Shown here one piece after another: positions 35,612 through 44,804 of a stretch of 64,000 nt of DNA. Both the position numbers and the translations under genes were made by a program. Under the pieces are notes generated by a model. It had not been told where the DNA came from and did no database searches. It saw only the letters and a program-made list of their open reading frames with translations. The DNA is from Trichocoleus sp. FACHB-46. GTDB lineage: Bacteria; Cyanobacteriota; Cyanobacteriia; FACHB-46. The DNA lies in assembly GCF_014695385.1 (NCBI RefSeq), contig NZ_JACJOD010000006.1:248001-312000 (forward strand), read 5' to 3'. Every line of letters begins with the position of its first letter. Position 1 is the stretch's first letter.

Positions 35612-35836
35612 TCAACTCGCTTGTTGCAGTTCGGCGTAGTGCCAGCGGGTAAGATTCGCTTCGGTGTGGCTGACTAAGATACCAAGAGATTCTAGGCTTT
35701 CGAGATAGTCGGCGATCGCTTGTTTTTTCCGGGCGGCTCCTTTGAACTGCGCTACGACTTGCTCTACTGTCCACTCACCACCATTAGTTCTGAGTAGATC
35801 ACGAATGGCGGCGAGTTGATCTTTGGGTTTCTTGGG
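35612..35836 (-). pseudogene. Gene remnant (C-terminal fragment)
   Basis: A 74-residue open frame runs from a TGA at 35837-35839 to a stop at 35612-35614 with no start codon near its beginning. It reads like a protein tail: DQLAAIRDLLRTNGGEWTVE, then QFKGAARKKQAIADYLESLE and TRWHYAELQQAS. The pattern, a helix, winged-helix-like turn and basic patch, resembles the C-terminal part of restriction-associated DNA methyltransferases of cyanobacteria. Everything upstream is gone. Not a functional gene as it stands; the methylase origin is a guess. Confidence 0.55.
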
Positions 35837-35948
35837 TCACGCGATCGTAAATTTTTTGGACCTACGTTTACTTTAAACAGCCTCTCAAAACCCATCGGAA
35901 ACACAACCTGCTAGAGTGATGCAGCGTCTCTCTTTGCACCAATGACTC

Positions 35949-36881
35949 ATGCCTGATTCTGCCAAAATTCAAAGCATTTACACCGATGGAGCCTGCTCTG
36001 GCAATCCTGGCCCTGGTGGGTGGGGAGTCGTCGTTTACTTCACCGATGGTTCCAGGCAGGAATTAGGCGGTGGCGCAGCGGCAACTACCAACAACCGCAT
36101 GGAAATGCAAGCCGCGATCGCTGCGTTAGAGTTTCTTGCCACTGCTAAACAAAGCGAACCGATTAGCCTTTACACCGACAGCGAGTATGTCAAAAATGGC
36201 GTGACCAAATGGGTCGCGGGTTGGAAGAAGAAAGGGTGGAAAACCGCGCAGGGCAAAGCCGTTTTGAACCAAGATTTGTGGCAAACCCTAGATGAACTGA
36301 ACTCGAAACAGGTAGAGTGGCGATATGTTCGCGGCCATGCGGGAGATGTGGGGAACGAACGCTGCGATGCGATCGCTCGTAGCTTTTCCCTGAGCAGACC
36401 TATAGCCTTGAAGCAACGCTCGCCCCAAACAGCAAACTCTAAGAATTCCATAGAGCCAGAGTTAGCCTTAGTCGCGAATACACCCTCAGGGTTGCCCACA
36501 ACTGCCACATCTGAATCAGACACAACTGACATTGCTAGCACCAACGCCGTACAACAATCCAGTGTCAATCTTGCTGAGCTTTCCACGATGGATGTGACTA
36601 TGACAGATTCCATTGCCCCCGCCCCTTTAGAAAACCTCGATAATTTGCCCCGCGAGGTTCGTGTTGCCCAACTCCGCAACTTAATTGAAACGCTCCGCAT
36701 CTCGGATGAGATTGCCAAGCAGGGATATTTAATTAGTAGTTCCGAATTAGCTGATTTGATGGATGTCAATGCCAGCGCCGTGACCAGCCGAGGTGACAAT
36801 TGGGTTTGGCGCAACTGGGTCGTCTCGCGAGTGCGCCGTGAAGGCAACCAGATCCTCTGGCAGCTAGAACGGGTAGACTAG
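35949..36881 (+). CDS. rnhA: Ribonuclease HI with a cyanobacterial C-terminal extension
   Basis: A 310-residue protein. Residues 1-147 are RNase [18 protein letters not shown] with Asp13, Glu52 (NRMEMQAAI), Asp77 (YTDSEYV), His130 ([14 protein letters not shown]) and Asp140. It removes RNA from RNA-DNA hybrids. After a Ser/Thr-rich linker of about 90 residues, a second small domain ([60 protein letters not shown]) ends the protein; it has a winged-helix look and may bind nucleic acid or a partner. ATG start at 35949. Bacterial RNase HI usually ends near residue 155. Confidence 0.92.
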   Translation: MPDSAKIQSIYTDGACSGNPGPGGWGVVVYFTDGSRQELGGGAAATTNNRMEMQAAIAALEFLATAKQSEPISLYTDSEYVKNGVTKWVAGWKKKGWKTAQGKAVLNQDLWQTLDELNSKQVEWRYVRGHAGDVGNERCDAIARSFSLSRPIALKQRSPQTANSKNSIEPELALVANTPSGLPTTATSESDTTDIASTNAVQQSSVNLAELSTMDVTMTDSIAPAPLENLDNLPREVRVAQLRNLIETLRISDEIAKQGYLISSSELADLMDVNASAVTSRGDNWVWRNWVVSRVRREGNQILWQLERVD

Positions 36882-36911
36882 CTGCAAGTAACGTTCAAAT
36901 ATTCAAGCTGC

Positions 36912-37847
36912 ATGGTAATGGAAAAACGACGTTGGCTACAAATGGCTTTGCAGCTAAAAGGCTCAGTCATTCCGTCTGTATTTCCTCGAACCCTATTATG
37001 TGGTTTTTTTGGCGTTTTTATTTCCATTCTGTTCCACTTCGGCTTACCAGTCGCGCAGCCGATTTTCGCAAATGTGATTCCTAGCATCGTCCTAGGTTTG
37101 CTGCTCGTTTTTCGGACCAACACCGCTTACGAGCGTTTTTGGGAAGGTCGTAAGTGCTGGGGACACTTAGTCAACACGGTACGGAACCTCGCCCGCCAGA
37201 TTTGGATTGGGGTCGTAGAGCAAAGTCCCCAAGACCGCACCAATAAAATTGCTGCCCTACGCTTACTCGTTGCCTTTGCGGTTGCTACCAAGCTGCATCT
37301 GCGCCAAGAACCCGTTAATAGTGAGCTCGAACCCTTAGTGCAGCGATCGCAATATTTCAAGCTTCAGGAAATGAACCACCCACCGTTAGAAATCGCCTTC
37401 TGGATTGGGGATTATCTTCAGGAGCAATATAGTCGCGATCGTCTCAACCCCTACCAACTCTCAGGCATGCTCCACCTCCTTGATGAAATGGTCAACGCTT
37501 TGGGTGGGTGCGAGCGGATTCTCAAAACTCCGATGCCGATGGCTTACGCTATTCACCTTAAACAGTTGCTCTTGATTTATTGCCTCCTATTGCCTTTTCC
37601 CCTGGTAGCTGAAATCGCTTGGTTTACGGGACCAGTGGTAGCGCTGGTTAGCTTTACCTTGTTTGGTATCGAAGAAATTGGAATTGAAATTGAAAATCCC
37701 TTTGGTCGCGATCCCAACGATTTACCGCTGGATGCCATTTGCAGCACTATGCTCCGCAACATCGAAGATCTAATCACGTTGGCTCCTTGCACTCGTTCTT
37801 ACTCAGATAGCTCTGCGATCGCACCTCTAGAATCACCGACCTCTTGA
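36912..37847 (+). CDS. Bestrophin-like (UPF0187) channel protein
   Basis: A 311-residue membrane protein of the bestrophin-like family. VFPRTLLCGFFGVFISILFH and VIPSIVLGLLLVFRTNTAYE are the first two membrane helices; the family signature RTNTAYERFWEGRK is intact. Later segments are LLLIYCLLLPFPLVAEIAWF and VVALVSFTLFGIEEIGIEIE, and the conserved ENPFGRDPNDLPLD follows. Bacterial relatives form ion channels, and cyanobacterial or plastid members may balance ions across the thylakoid. ATG start at 36912, 30 bases after rnhA, so co-transcription is possible. Confidence 0.9.
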   Translation: MVMEKRRWLQMALQLKGSVIPSVFPRTLLCGFFGVFISILFHFGLPVAQPIFANVIPSIVLGLLLVFRTNTAYERFWEGRKCWGHLVNTVRNLARQIWIGVVEQSPQDRTNKIAALRLLVAFAVATKLHLRQEPVNSELEPLVQRSQYFKLQEMNHPPLEIAFWIGDYLQEQYSRDRLNPYQLSGMLHLLDEMVNALGGCERILKTPMPMAYAIHLKQLLLIYCLLLPFPLVAEIAWFTGPVVALVSFTLFGIEEIGIEIENPFGRDPNDLPLDAICSTMLRNIEDLITLAPCTRSYSDSSAIAPLESPTS

Positions 37848-37934
37848 AATGTTGCTCAAACTCAGAAATTTTTGTTGGGGACTGGCGCTTTCAAATACTT
37901 GTGCTATATTAAGAAGTTGGAACAAGATTTCCCG

Positions 37935-37964
37935 TCAGCACAGAGATCTACGCGTAGGTGCTGA
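37935..37964 (+). promoter_or_regulatory. Inverted repeat upstream of DUF4327
   Basis: TCAGCAC / GTGCTGA (7 base pairs) enclose AGAGAT and a perfect 10-base palindrome CTACGCGTAG. It lies 61 bases ahead of the likely start at 38026, between the bestrophin-like and DUF4327 genes, and could be a leader hairpin or an operator. Confidence 0.4.
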
Positions 37965-38025
37965 ATCTACCTGGGAAGTTGGTCAGTAGAAGTATTTGCA
38001 AAATTTATCGATGACGAAAGTTGTT

Positions 38026-38247
38026 ATGAACCAACAGGTTATTCACCCAATGGTGAAGCTGCAGCGTCAGGTGCGATCGCTGGTTGACTCAAATTTGATC
38101 AAGCCAACCGACAGCATCTGGAAAATTGCCTTTCTATATGGCGATGAGTGGCCCCATTGGAAGCAAGAACTGCAAGCTTACGATTTCACAATGCAAGATC
38201 CAGTTATTGACCTCTTAGAAGTTGAGGCTTGGGAAGACGAAGAGTAA
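38026..38247 (+). CDS. DUF4327 family small protein
   Basis: A 73-residue soluble protein. VIHPMVKLQRQVRSLVDSNL, then PTDSIWKIAFLYGDEWPHWK and DPVIDLLEVEAWEDEE are hallmarks of the cyanobacteria-specific DUF4327 family. The sequence is acidic at the end and has no catalytic motif; function is unknown. ATG at 38026 has GAAAG 5 bases ahead and fits best; ATGs at 38011 and 37996 are alternatives. A hairpin upstream and a terminator downstream make it look like a single-gene transcript. Confidence 0.78.
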   Translation: MNQQVIHPMVKLQRQVRSLVDSNLIKPTDSIWKIAFLYGDEWPHWKQELQAYDFTMQDPVIDLLEVEAWEDEE

Positions 38248-38270
38248 TTCACGAAAACAGCTATAGCTTG

Positions 38271-38294
38271 AGGGCAATCCTGGGCGATTGCCCT
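38271..38294 (+). terminator. Hairpin terminator after DUF4327
   Basis: AGGGCAATC / GATTGCCCT, a perfect 9-base-pair stem around CTGGGC, followed by a short T-rich stretch (TATAGTT). The U-tract is weak. Confidence 0.6.
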
Positions 38295-38334
38295 TATAGT
38301 TCTCGTTCACCAACGTGTAAGCTCAGACTTTGAA

Positions 38335-39567
38335 TTAAAGACAACTAGCCAACGCTTGGGCTAATTCTTGGGCTGTTCGGTAGCGATCGCCCACTTGCGG
38401 ATGGGTAACTCGCTCTAGCACCGCTTGTAACCTTGGTGTAATGGTGGGAATTCCTTCTGGGCGAAAGCGATACTCAGCCCCCCGCTTTCGATAGAACTTA
38501 TAAGGAGTTTCCCCAGTCACGAGAAATACTAAAGTAGGGGCGATCGCATATAAATCAGACTGCGTCACAGGTTGACCTTGCTCTTGCTCAGGAGCGCTGT
38601 ATCCTTCTGCCCCAATGCGGGTGCCCAAGGGAGTACCAAATTCCTTGACTGCTCCAAAGTCCAATACCACAATTTGCTGATTGCGGTGGCGCACCATCAA
38701 GTTTGCAGGTTTAATGTCTCGGTGAATCACCGGAGGGTGTTGTCTGTGCATGTAATCTAGCACCTGACAAGCTTGAACCATCCATTCCAGAGCTAGTTTA
38801 AGTTTCACAGGGCCTTGCTGGTAAATCCGCTTTTCCAAGTCCTGACCCTGGATCATTTCCATCACCAGGTACTTCTTGCCGTCCTCAACGAAATAGTCAA
38901 AGAACTGAGGAATGCCAGGGTGCTGCAAAGTCTGTAAAATTCGAGCTTCCCGCTCAAATAATTCTTGCGCCTTTGCCACTGTAGCCATATCAGCATTCAT
39001 TTCTTTCAACACCCGGAGTGGCGACCTTCCTAGCTGCTGCGGAGCGGTTTGTGCTGTTGAGGCGTTGGCCGCATCCCAAGCCAAATAAGTTGTGCCCATG
39101 CCACCTTGCCCCAAAGCCCGGAGAATTTGGTACTGACGGATCTGCCGCTCCACTCTTAAGGGTTGACCACAATGAAGGCAAAAGAGATTGTCTGGTGGAT
39201 TGCCCAGATGTGGGCATCCCGCCACCGGAAGTTGATAACTCTGAACTATGGTGGTTTGAACTTGGAACTTGAGCGTAGGACCACCTTGAGCTAACTGCAA
39301 CAAGGCTCCGTCCAACAGCAACCCTTGGGTAACCAAGATCCCATTGAGAAACGTACCGTTTCTACCTTGGTTCACCATCTCCCAAGGACTTTCGAGATCG
39401 GTCGCATCGGTCTGTCGCAGTTCTACATGGTAGCGAGAGACGAGGGTGCTATTAAGCACTATGTGGTTGTCAGGAGAGCGACCAATGCGAATAATTGGCT
39501 CGTTCTCAAAACACCAACGCTGAGGGGGAATCAGGGCTTGAGGGTCTAATAAGGTCAAGGTAACCAC
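38335..39567 (-). CDS. FHA-domain Ser/Thr protein kinase
   Basis: A 410-residue protein. An N-terminal FHA domain (IIRIGRSPDNHIVLNSTLVS, RYHVELR, NGTFLNG) is followed by a zinc ribbon (CPHLGNPPDNLFCLHC) and a Hanks-type kinase: the Gly loop LGQGGMGTTY, the Lys in LKEMN, the catalytic HRDIKPANL, DFGAVKE, and APEQEQGQP. The kinase tail is short and no membrane segment is seen. Start is GTG at 39567. It shares its strand with a PP2C phosphatase and a zinc-ribbon FHA protein, which suggests one phospho-signalling set, with FHA reading phosphothreonine written by the kinase. Confidence 0.9.
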   Translation of the reverse strand: MVTLTLLDPQALIPPQRWCFENEPIIRIGRSPDNHIVLNSTLVSRYHVELRQTDATDLESPWEMVNQGRNGTFLNGILVTQGLLLDGALLQLAQGGPTLKFQVQTTIVQSYQLPVAGCPHLGNPPDNLFCLHCGQPLRVERQIRQYQILRALGQGGMGTTYLAWDAANASTAQTAPQQLGRSPLRVLKEMNADMATVAKAQELFEREARILQTLQHPGIPQFFDYFVEDGKKYLVMEMIQGQDLEKRIYQQGPVKLKLALEWMVQACQVLDYMHRQHPPVIHRDIKPANLMVRHRNQQIVVLDFGAVKEFGTPLGTRIGAEGYSAPEQEQGQPVTQSDLYAIAPTLVFLVTGETPYKFYRKRGAEYRFRPEGIPTITPRLQAVLERVTHPQVGDRYRTAQELAQALASCL

Positions 39568-39644
39568 ATCGGGAAATCCTTGCCACGATAGGTATCAATC
39601 TAGCCTCTTATTGTAAGGGAGTGACTGGGCTTTCGGCTTGCCAC

Positions 39645-41753
39645 TTAAGCAGCAGATTGGCGTAGTTGGGCTAAATTGGGCCGTACTCTGACTCGAATTG
39701 CGATCGCCGTAATGTTGTCATGCCCGTTGTATTGGTTTGCCAAATCAATCAGTTGATTAACGCCCCGCTCTAAGTTGGATTGAGAACTCAGTAAGGGTTC
39801 TAAGTGAGTACGCCAATGGGTTTCTAGCAAGTCATGATCTGATAGGCCATCGGAGCAAAGTAGCAGCAGCGTATCCTCAGTCAAATCGATAAATTGCACG
39901 TCGGGATTAATAAAGTTTTCGTCCCGTGGCCCTAGCGCTTGGGTGAGTTGATAAGCATCTGGGCGAGCATAAGCAATTTCGGGTTCAACGCCTCGTTGAA
40001 TTTCTCGTTGGCCGACTTCATGATCAACCGTCACTTGCTCTAAACCTTGACGACGGCTGAGACGATACAGGCGGCTGTCACCCACATGGGCCACGACAGC
40101 AGTGGTGCCTTGAATTAAGACCAAGACTAAGGTGGTTCCCATTCGTCCACTACCAGAACGAGCATCTTCTTGATTGATGTCGTAAATGGCTAGATTGGCT
40201 AGACGGACGGCCTCCCGAATCTCTGCTTCTGAAGGGAGAGGCGGTTCGCGCCGCTCTGAGTTGTCTGAGTTCTGCGGTTCTAGCCAACGAGTTTGAAAAT
40301 AATGCCGTAGCGTATCTACAGCCATCGCACTAGCCACTTCACCGCCTGCATGACCCCCCATGCCATCGCAGAGAATATATAGACCTTTCCCCTGCATCGT
40401 TCGTCCCTGAGGGCTTTCAATCTTCTTGAGTTCGGTGTGAATGCCAAAATAGTCTTCGTTGTGCTCGCGTTGTCGTCCAATGTCGGTGCGGCCCGCATCT
40501 TCAAGATTGACTAACTGCATTGGTAGGACAACCGTAGGTGCATCGTCGGCACTACTGTCATCTGTATCTGACAGAGTGGATAGCTGGATAAGAGGATTGT
40601 TAGAACTCTCTGACGAGCTATTGGTGGCTACAGTTGTAGTCTCGGCTGGGGCGTGACTCACTGGACCCACTTTGCCAGCGTCCATGAAGTTAGGGTCAGA
40701 GAATTCAGGATTCATCATAGGGGCTGTGAAAGTGCTTTGAAGTTCCTGGGCGATCGCTTGCAGACGAGAACGGAGCTGATCCGTCGTCTGAATACTACCT
40801 TCCTGTAAGTCGCGAATTAGCAGGGCCAGTGCAGCGATCTGGGTCCGTTGTGACTGCTCGAATAACCCTTGCCAGAGTTTGCCTAAATCCTGCAAGGTAG
40901 GCAATGAGCCTTCAATGTCTCCATACAAGCGTTGCAAACAAAAGACTTGGTCTTCATCGACCCGTAAGTTGCTTATCTCTAACAAGCTTTGACAGCAGTT
41001 CCAAGCAGCTAAGACATCCCAAATCTCGGAGATTTCTCGGAGCCAATACAAAATCTGCAATGGCGAAATTGCACTATCCCGCCATAAATCAGCCAGCAGT
41101 GGCAAGTGAGAGCGGTCCTCTAGTAGTAAGACTGATTGGTGGTCTTGTTGCCAAGCATCATGAACTCCTGGCAGCGTATGGTAAAACTCTGCTTGCAAAG
41201 CTAAATAAGGCTCCGCGATCGCTGGAATGGCTAGTGCCGTTGTGTCCTCTGAGGGCATCGCATTGCTTGCCGTGCTAGTTGCGATCGCCTCTGGATCTAC
41301 CATTTCCTCAGGAGTGGTCTCAGAAGTTGCTTCAGAAGTGATTGGAGACGAGGCTGTCGTCTCTGAAGGAGGCTGGGCATCACTGCCGCTATAGACTTGA
41401 TAGAAGAGAGTCTCCAAAAGCGACATCTGAAACGGCTGGCAATCTAACACTTTAATCGCTACGCCCTGCTGAGCACCGTTTTGGGTTGGCCAAGGCTCTA
41501 GCAATTGGTAACGCTGGTTGGAGTCTAAGTAGCCCCAAGTCGAAACGCTATCTACTTTAATCGCTGTTTGCCCACAAACAATCGCTTGCCACACGGTTGC
41601 CGTCGTCGCGCCGCAGGTTTGGCATTGCTTAAGCTCAAATGGCACCGAACTACCACAGTCTGGACAAGTTTTCTGGGTCAGAGAAGTGCCACACTTCTGA
41701 CAAAAATTATTGGTATCTGAATTTTCGAATTGACATTGGGGACAAACAAGCAT
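39645..41753 (-). CDS. Zinc-ribbon PP2C-type protein phosphatase
   Basis: A 702-residue protein. It begins with a zinc ribbon of CxxC pairs (CPQCQFENSDTNNFCQKC; CPDCGSSVPFELKQCQTC). A long middle part has no clear family. The last 270 residues are a PPM phosphatase: GRTDIGRQREHNEDYFGIH, LYILCDGMGGHAGGEVASAM, VAHVGDSRLYRLS, LLLLCSDGLSDHD and NGHDNITAIAIRV carry the metal-binding aspartates. ATG at 41753 is used; the TTG two codons earlier is not needed. It lies 77 bases upstream of the kinase gene and should reverse its phosphorylation. Confidence 0.9.
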   Translation of the reverse strand: MLVCPQCQFENSDTNNFCQKCGTSLTQKTCPDCGSSVPFELKQCQTCGATTATVWQAIVCGQTAIKVDSVSTWGYLDSNQRYQLLEPWPTQNGAQQGVAIKVLDCQPFQMSLLETLFYQVYSGSDAQPPSETTASSPITSEATSETTPEEMVDPEAIATSTASNAMPSEDTTALAIPAIAEPYLALQAEFYHTLPGVHDAWQQDHQSVLLLEDRSHLPLLADLWRDSAISPLQILYWLREISEIWDVLAAWNCCQSLLEISNLRVDEDQVFCLQRLYGDIEGSLPTLQDLGKLWQGLFEQSQRTQIAALALLIRDLQEGSIQTTDQLRSRLQAIAQELQSTFTAPMMNPEFSDPNFMDAGKVGPVSHAPAETTTVATNSSSESSNNPLIQLSTLSDTDDSSADDAPTVVLPMQLVNLEDAGRTDIGRQREHNEDYFGIHTELKKIESPQGRTMQGKGLYILCDGMGGHAGGEVASAMAVDTLRHYFQTRWLEPQNSDNSERREPPLPSEAEIREAVRLANLAIYDINQEDARSGSGRMGTTLVLVLIQGTTAVVAHVGDSRLYRLSRRQGLEQVTVDHEVGQREIQRGVEPEIAYARPDAYQLTQALGPRDENFINPDVQFIDLTEDTLLLLCSDGLSDHDLLETHWRTHLEPLLSSQSNLERGVNQLIDLANQYNGHDNITAIAIRVRVRPNLAQLRQSAA

Positions 41754-42037
41754 GATCAAACTGCCTCAAATTCCCGTCATTGCTGCCAAGCCCTAGGATG
41801 GCGTGATTGTAATTGCGAACTCAGTGGTCTAAGTCAAGTTTCCGTTGGCTCTATCAATATTCCTATCAATATCCAGACCTGCTATCAGTGATCCTCAAAG
41901 GTTGAAGGAAAAAGTTGTTCAGGAACCAAACTTGGAGCTAAGGCGGGTGACGAATTCTTAGCAAGTTGACTTGTGTATAGGGTACCTAAAATTTCTAACC
42001 CTTCCTACCTGGGTTACAACCCCTATGGTTAGAAATA

Positions 42038-42724
42038 TTACGCTTGAAAGTGGAAAGTAACTTTATCTCCTTTACCTAGTGAGATGCGATCGCCGGGACG
42101 TAACCGATGGCGATCGCCGGGACGCAAGGGCAGATTGTTAACATAAGTACCGTTGGAACTGCCTACATCTTCTATATAGTAGGCACCCGCTTCAGCTCGG
42201 ATATCCGCATGAATACGGGACACAATATCAGAATCTGCAAAACCTGACACATCCAGATCCGGAGGCACGCGATCATTGGGTTTACCGATATGAATCACAT
42301 CCAAATGCGGGGGTAGTTCCAGAACCGTATTGCTTTGCACATGCAGTAGGCGAGCCGTAAATTGCTGTAACTGCGTTTTAGCTGCGGTTGGCGATGATGG
42401 TAGCGGGGCGGGTGCTACGGTTGCATCAGGCATGACGGCGATCGGTGGCGGTGGCGTTATGGCAGGCCCAATAGGGCTGGACTGCACTTCGGCTTGGAGG
42501 TTGGAGGCTGGGGTAGGAGGATTCACGATGGTTTGGGGTACAGGGCTATGGACAGGCTTAACACTTTGCATGGCATAGCCACACTGGCCACAATATTCAG
42601 CTCCAGCCGAAACAGCAGCATTACAGTTGGGACAGGCTACGATTTCAGGTAAGGGTGTGTAGCAAGCCTCGCACTGGGTGGCTCCCTCTGGATTAGGATG
42701 AGCACAATTTGGACAAGTAAGCAT
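42038..42724 (-). CDS. Zinc-ribbon FHA-domain protein
   Basis: A 228-residue protein. Two zinc ribbons (CPNCAHPNPEGATQCEAC and CPNCNAAVSAGAEYCGQC) start it, a Pro/Ala/Val-rich linker follows, and an FHA domain ends it (VIHIGKPNDRVPPDLDVSGF, SRIHADIR, SSNGTYVNNLPL, GDRISLG). FHA domains bind phosphothreonine. The frame opens at 42739 with a TTG; ATG at 42724 begins LTCPNC. It is the third member of the kinase/phosphatase set, 284 bases upstream of the phosphatase. Confidence 0.88.
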   Translation of the reverse strand: MLTCPNCAHPNPEGATQCEACYTPLPEIVACPNCNAAVSAGAEYCGQCGYAMQSVKPVHSPVPQTIVNPPTPASNLQAEVQSSPIGPAITPPPPIAVMPDATVAPAPLPSSPTAAKTQLQQFTARLLHVQSNTVLELPPHLDVIHIGKPNDRVPPDLDVSGFADSDIVSRIHADIRAEAGAYYIEDVGSSNGTYVNNLPLRPGDRHRLRPGDRISLGKGDKVTFHFQA

Positions 42725-43168
42725 AAGTTGCAGGAGCAAATTAAAAGTAATGATTAATAGGATTTACAGAAAGGTTCGTGGAGGAGCCTGAAATTGAGAG
42801 AAGTTACAGCTGGGCTGATCTGTAATTTTGCCAGATTTAGAATGCCTTAGGATACTTTACGAAGACACCTACACGCAGAGAGATTCGATTCCTAAAGTGC
42901 CATCGGCATGCTTGTAGTTCCTTGTCTCTAGTGTTTAGCAGTCTTAAGGGGACTCAGCTAAACAGATTTGGTCCCAACTGAATTTCGGTTCCAGCCTAGT
43001 TATAGATACACACTTTTAGGGAGTGACTTCCGGAGAGAGCTAACTCGAAACTGTACGCGAAAATACGGAATTAGTTGTACTAAACGACTCTTAGATAACT
43101 TAATTGCACGGTTGTTGACACCACCAAAAGGTAGAGTTTGCTGAAAACTTATGAAGTCATTCGTTAAG
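42725..43168. other. Gene-free intergenic region
   Basis: About 440 bases between two minus-strand genes. A 75-codon frame at 43000-43227 overlaps the end of the amidohydrolase and is rejected. No tRNA, strong hairpin or repeat is seen. Confidence 0.5.
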
Positions 43169-44590
43169 TTATGAGTAGCCTGAAGACGATTCTGGTAATC
43201 CCATGACAGAGCGATAACGAGCTTCAACCTGCCGCAATTCCTGCGATCGCCGTTGAGTAACCCATTCGCTATGCTGGAACAACTGCTGCCGTAGATTGTT
43301 CACATCAATGGTGTTGACTTGGCCGGCTGCCACAATGCGATCGCCTCTCACCCAAACGCTATCCACTGCATTGGTGGGTCGTCCCAAAATCAATAAACCG
43401 ATGGGATCAGTGCGGGGTAGTAAAGACAAACTGGTGAGGTCATACATCACTAAGTCTGCTTGTTTGCCAACAGTCAGAGAACCCAGTTCCTCGCTGACAT
43501 TCAAGCCTTTGGCACCTCCCAGGGAAGCCATTTCCACTGCTTGACGAGGGGTAGTCCAGTGTTGGTAGTCCAGATCGGTGACGTTGTGTAGAAGTGAACC
43601 AATTTTGATTGCTTCTAACAAATCTTGCGAGTCGTTGCTGGCTGCACCGTCGCAACCAAACGTGACGTTGACCCCAGCCTGACGGTATTTCAGCAGGGGC
43701 GCAATGCCGCTACCTAAACGTAAGTTGCTCAAAGGGTTGTGCACCACAGTCGATCGCGTCTCAGCCAGAATTTCAATATCGGCATCGTCTAGCCAGACAC
43801 AGTGGGCCAGAGAAGTGCGATCGCTGAGATAACCAATCTGCTGCAAATGTTCGACCGCACTACAGCCGTATTTTTCTTGGGCTAATAGCTTTTGGGCTTT
43901 GGTTTCGAGTAGGTGAGCATGGCGGCAGAGGTTATAGCGATCGCTCAGGTCAATACAGCCCTTAAACAAGGCATCCGAACAAAGCTGGATTCCGGTTGGT
44001 GCCACCAAAATATTGATCCCTTCAGCAGGACGGTGAAATTGCTGCACCATCTCCTCAACTAGGTTCAGAGTAGCTGTGGTTGAGCGCAGGTAAGGGTCAT
44101 GGTCGATGGCTGCACCACCAGAAGGCACCCCAGCGCTGAGAGCTTCATCTTGAATCAGAGGCGCGACAAAGGCGCGAATGCCAATCTCTTGATAGGCTCG
44201 CACCGCCGCAGCTACGGTTTCTAGTTCTTGGCCCGGAATTAAAACTAGGTGGTCAACCACACTAGTACCGCCAGAAAGTAGGGTTTCTACCGCAGTGCCC
44301 AACGCACTGAGATAAATTTGCTCCGGGTTGAGCGGCGAAAACTCGTACAGTTCAGCAATCCACAGCTCTAAGGGAACGGGCGGAATGATGCCGCGCTGCC
44401 ACATTTCCGAGGAGTGGGTATGAGCATTGAAAAAACCTGGTAACAGCAGCTTATTCTGACCGTCTACTGCTGTCCCAACCACTTCTAGCTGAGAACCGAC
44501 CGCTGCAATTTGTCCTGCGTTAATTTGGACATCAACCGTCTCGTAAGCTTGGTCAACTGGGATTAAAACATTCTGAATTGTAAAGCTCAC
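43169..44590 (-). CDS. TRZ/ATZ-type amidohydrolase
   Basis: A 473-residue metal-dependent amidohydrolase. The metal motif is FNAHTHSSEMW with His57 and His59; HAHLLETKAQKL and LAHCVWLDD give further ligands, and FGCDGAASND holds the catalytic Asp. This pattern matches the TRZ/ATZ subfamily, which includes S-adenosylhomocysteine deaminase, guanine or 8-oxoguanine deaminase and triazine hydrolases. It may deaminate a purine or a similar heterocycle. Start is GTG at 44590. It is divergent from a set of three other genes (isochorismatase, cupin, CocE), which makes a shared pathway plausible. Confidence 0.83.
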   Translation of the reverse strand: MSFTIQNVLIPVDQAYETVDVQINAGQIAAVGSQLEVVGTAVDGQNKLLLPGFFNAHTHSSEMWQRGIIPPVPLELWIAELYEFSPLNPEQIYLSALGTAVETLLSGGTSVVDHLVLIPGQELETVAAAVRAYQEIGIRAFVAPLIQDEALSAGVPSGGAAIDHDPYLRSTTATLNLVEEMVQQFHRPAEGINILVAPTGIQLCSDALFKGCIDLSDRYNLCRHAHLLETKAQKLLAQEKYGCSAVEHLQQIGYLSDRTSLAHCVWLDDADIEILAETRSTVVHNPLSNLRLGSGIAPLLKYRQAGVNVTFGCDGAASNDSQDLLEAIKIGSLLHNVTDLDYQHWTTPRQAVEMASLGGAKGLNVSEELGSLTVGKQADLVMYDLTSLSLLPRTDPIGLLILGRPTNAVDSVWVRGDRIVAAGQVNTIDVNNLRQQLFQHSEWVTQRRSQELRQVEARYRSVMGLPESSSGYS

Positions 44591-44804
44591 AAACCTGACC
44601 CAAGTGATGTTTTGAGGGGGCTCGACTCTGCCTTGATCTTAGGGAATGAGGGGTGGGAATGTATCGTTCTCACTGCTGATTGAGGCTTTGAAGCTGTATT
44701 AAAAAGTGCTGTCTCAACTGCAAAAGCCGTTTAAGGTGAAGCTGTAAACACTTGGTTCATCCTAGGTTGCTTAGACTGTTGGCAAACTATTTTGATAGCT
44801 TTTT

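Noticed and set aside
42855-42925. Possible tRNA (TTCGATTCC box)
   Set aside because: The bases before it do not fold into a cloverleaf and no acceptor stem or anticodon arm is found.
43000-43227. 75-codon minus-strand frame
   Set aside because: Overlaps the end of the amidohydrolase gene and has no convincing start.
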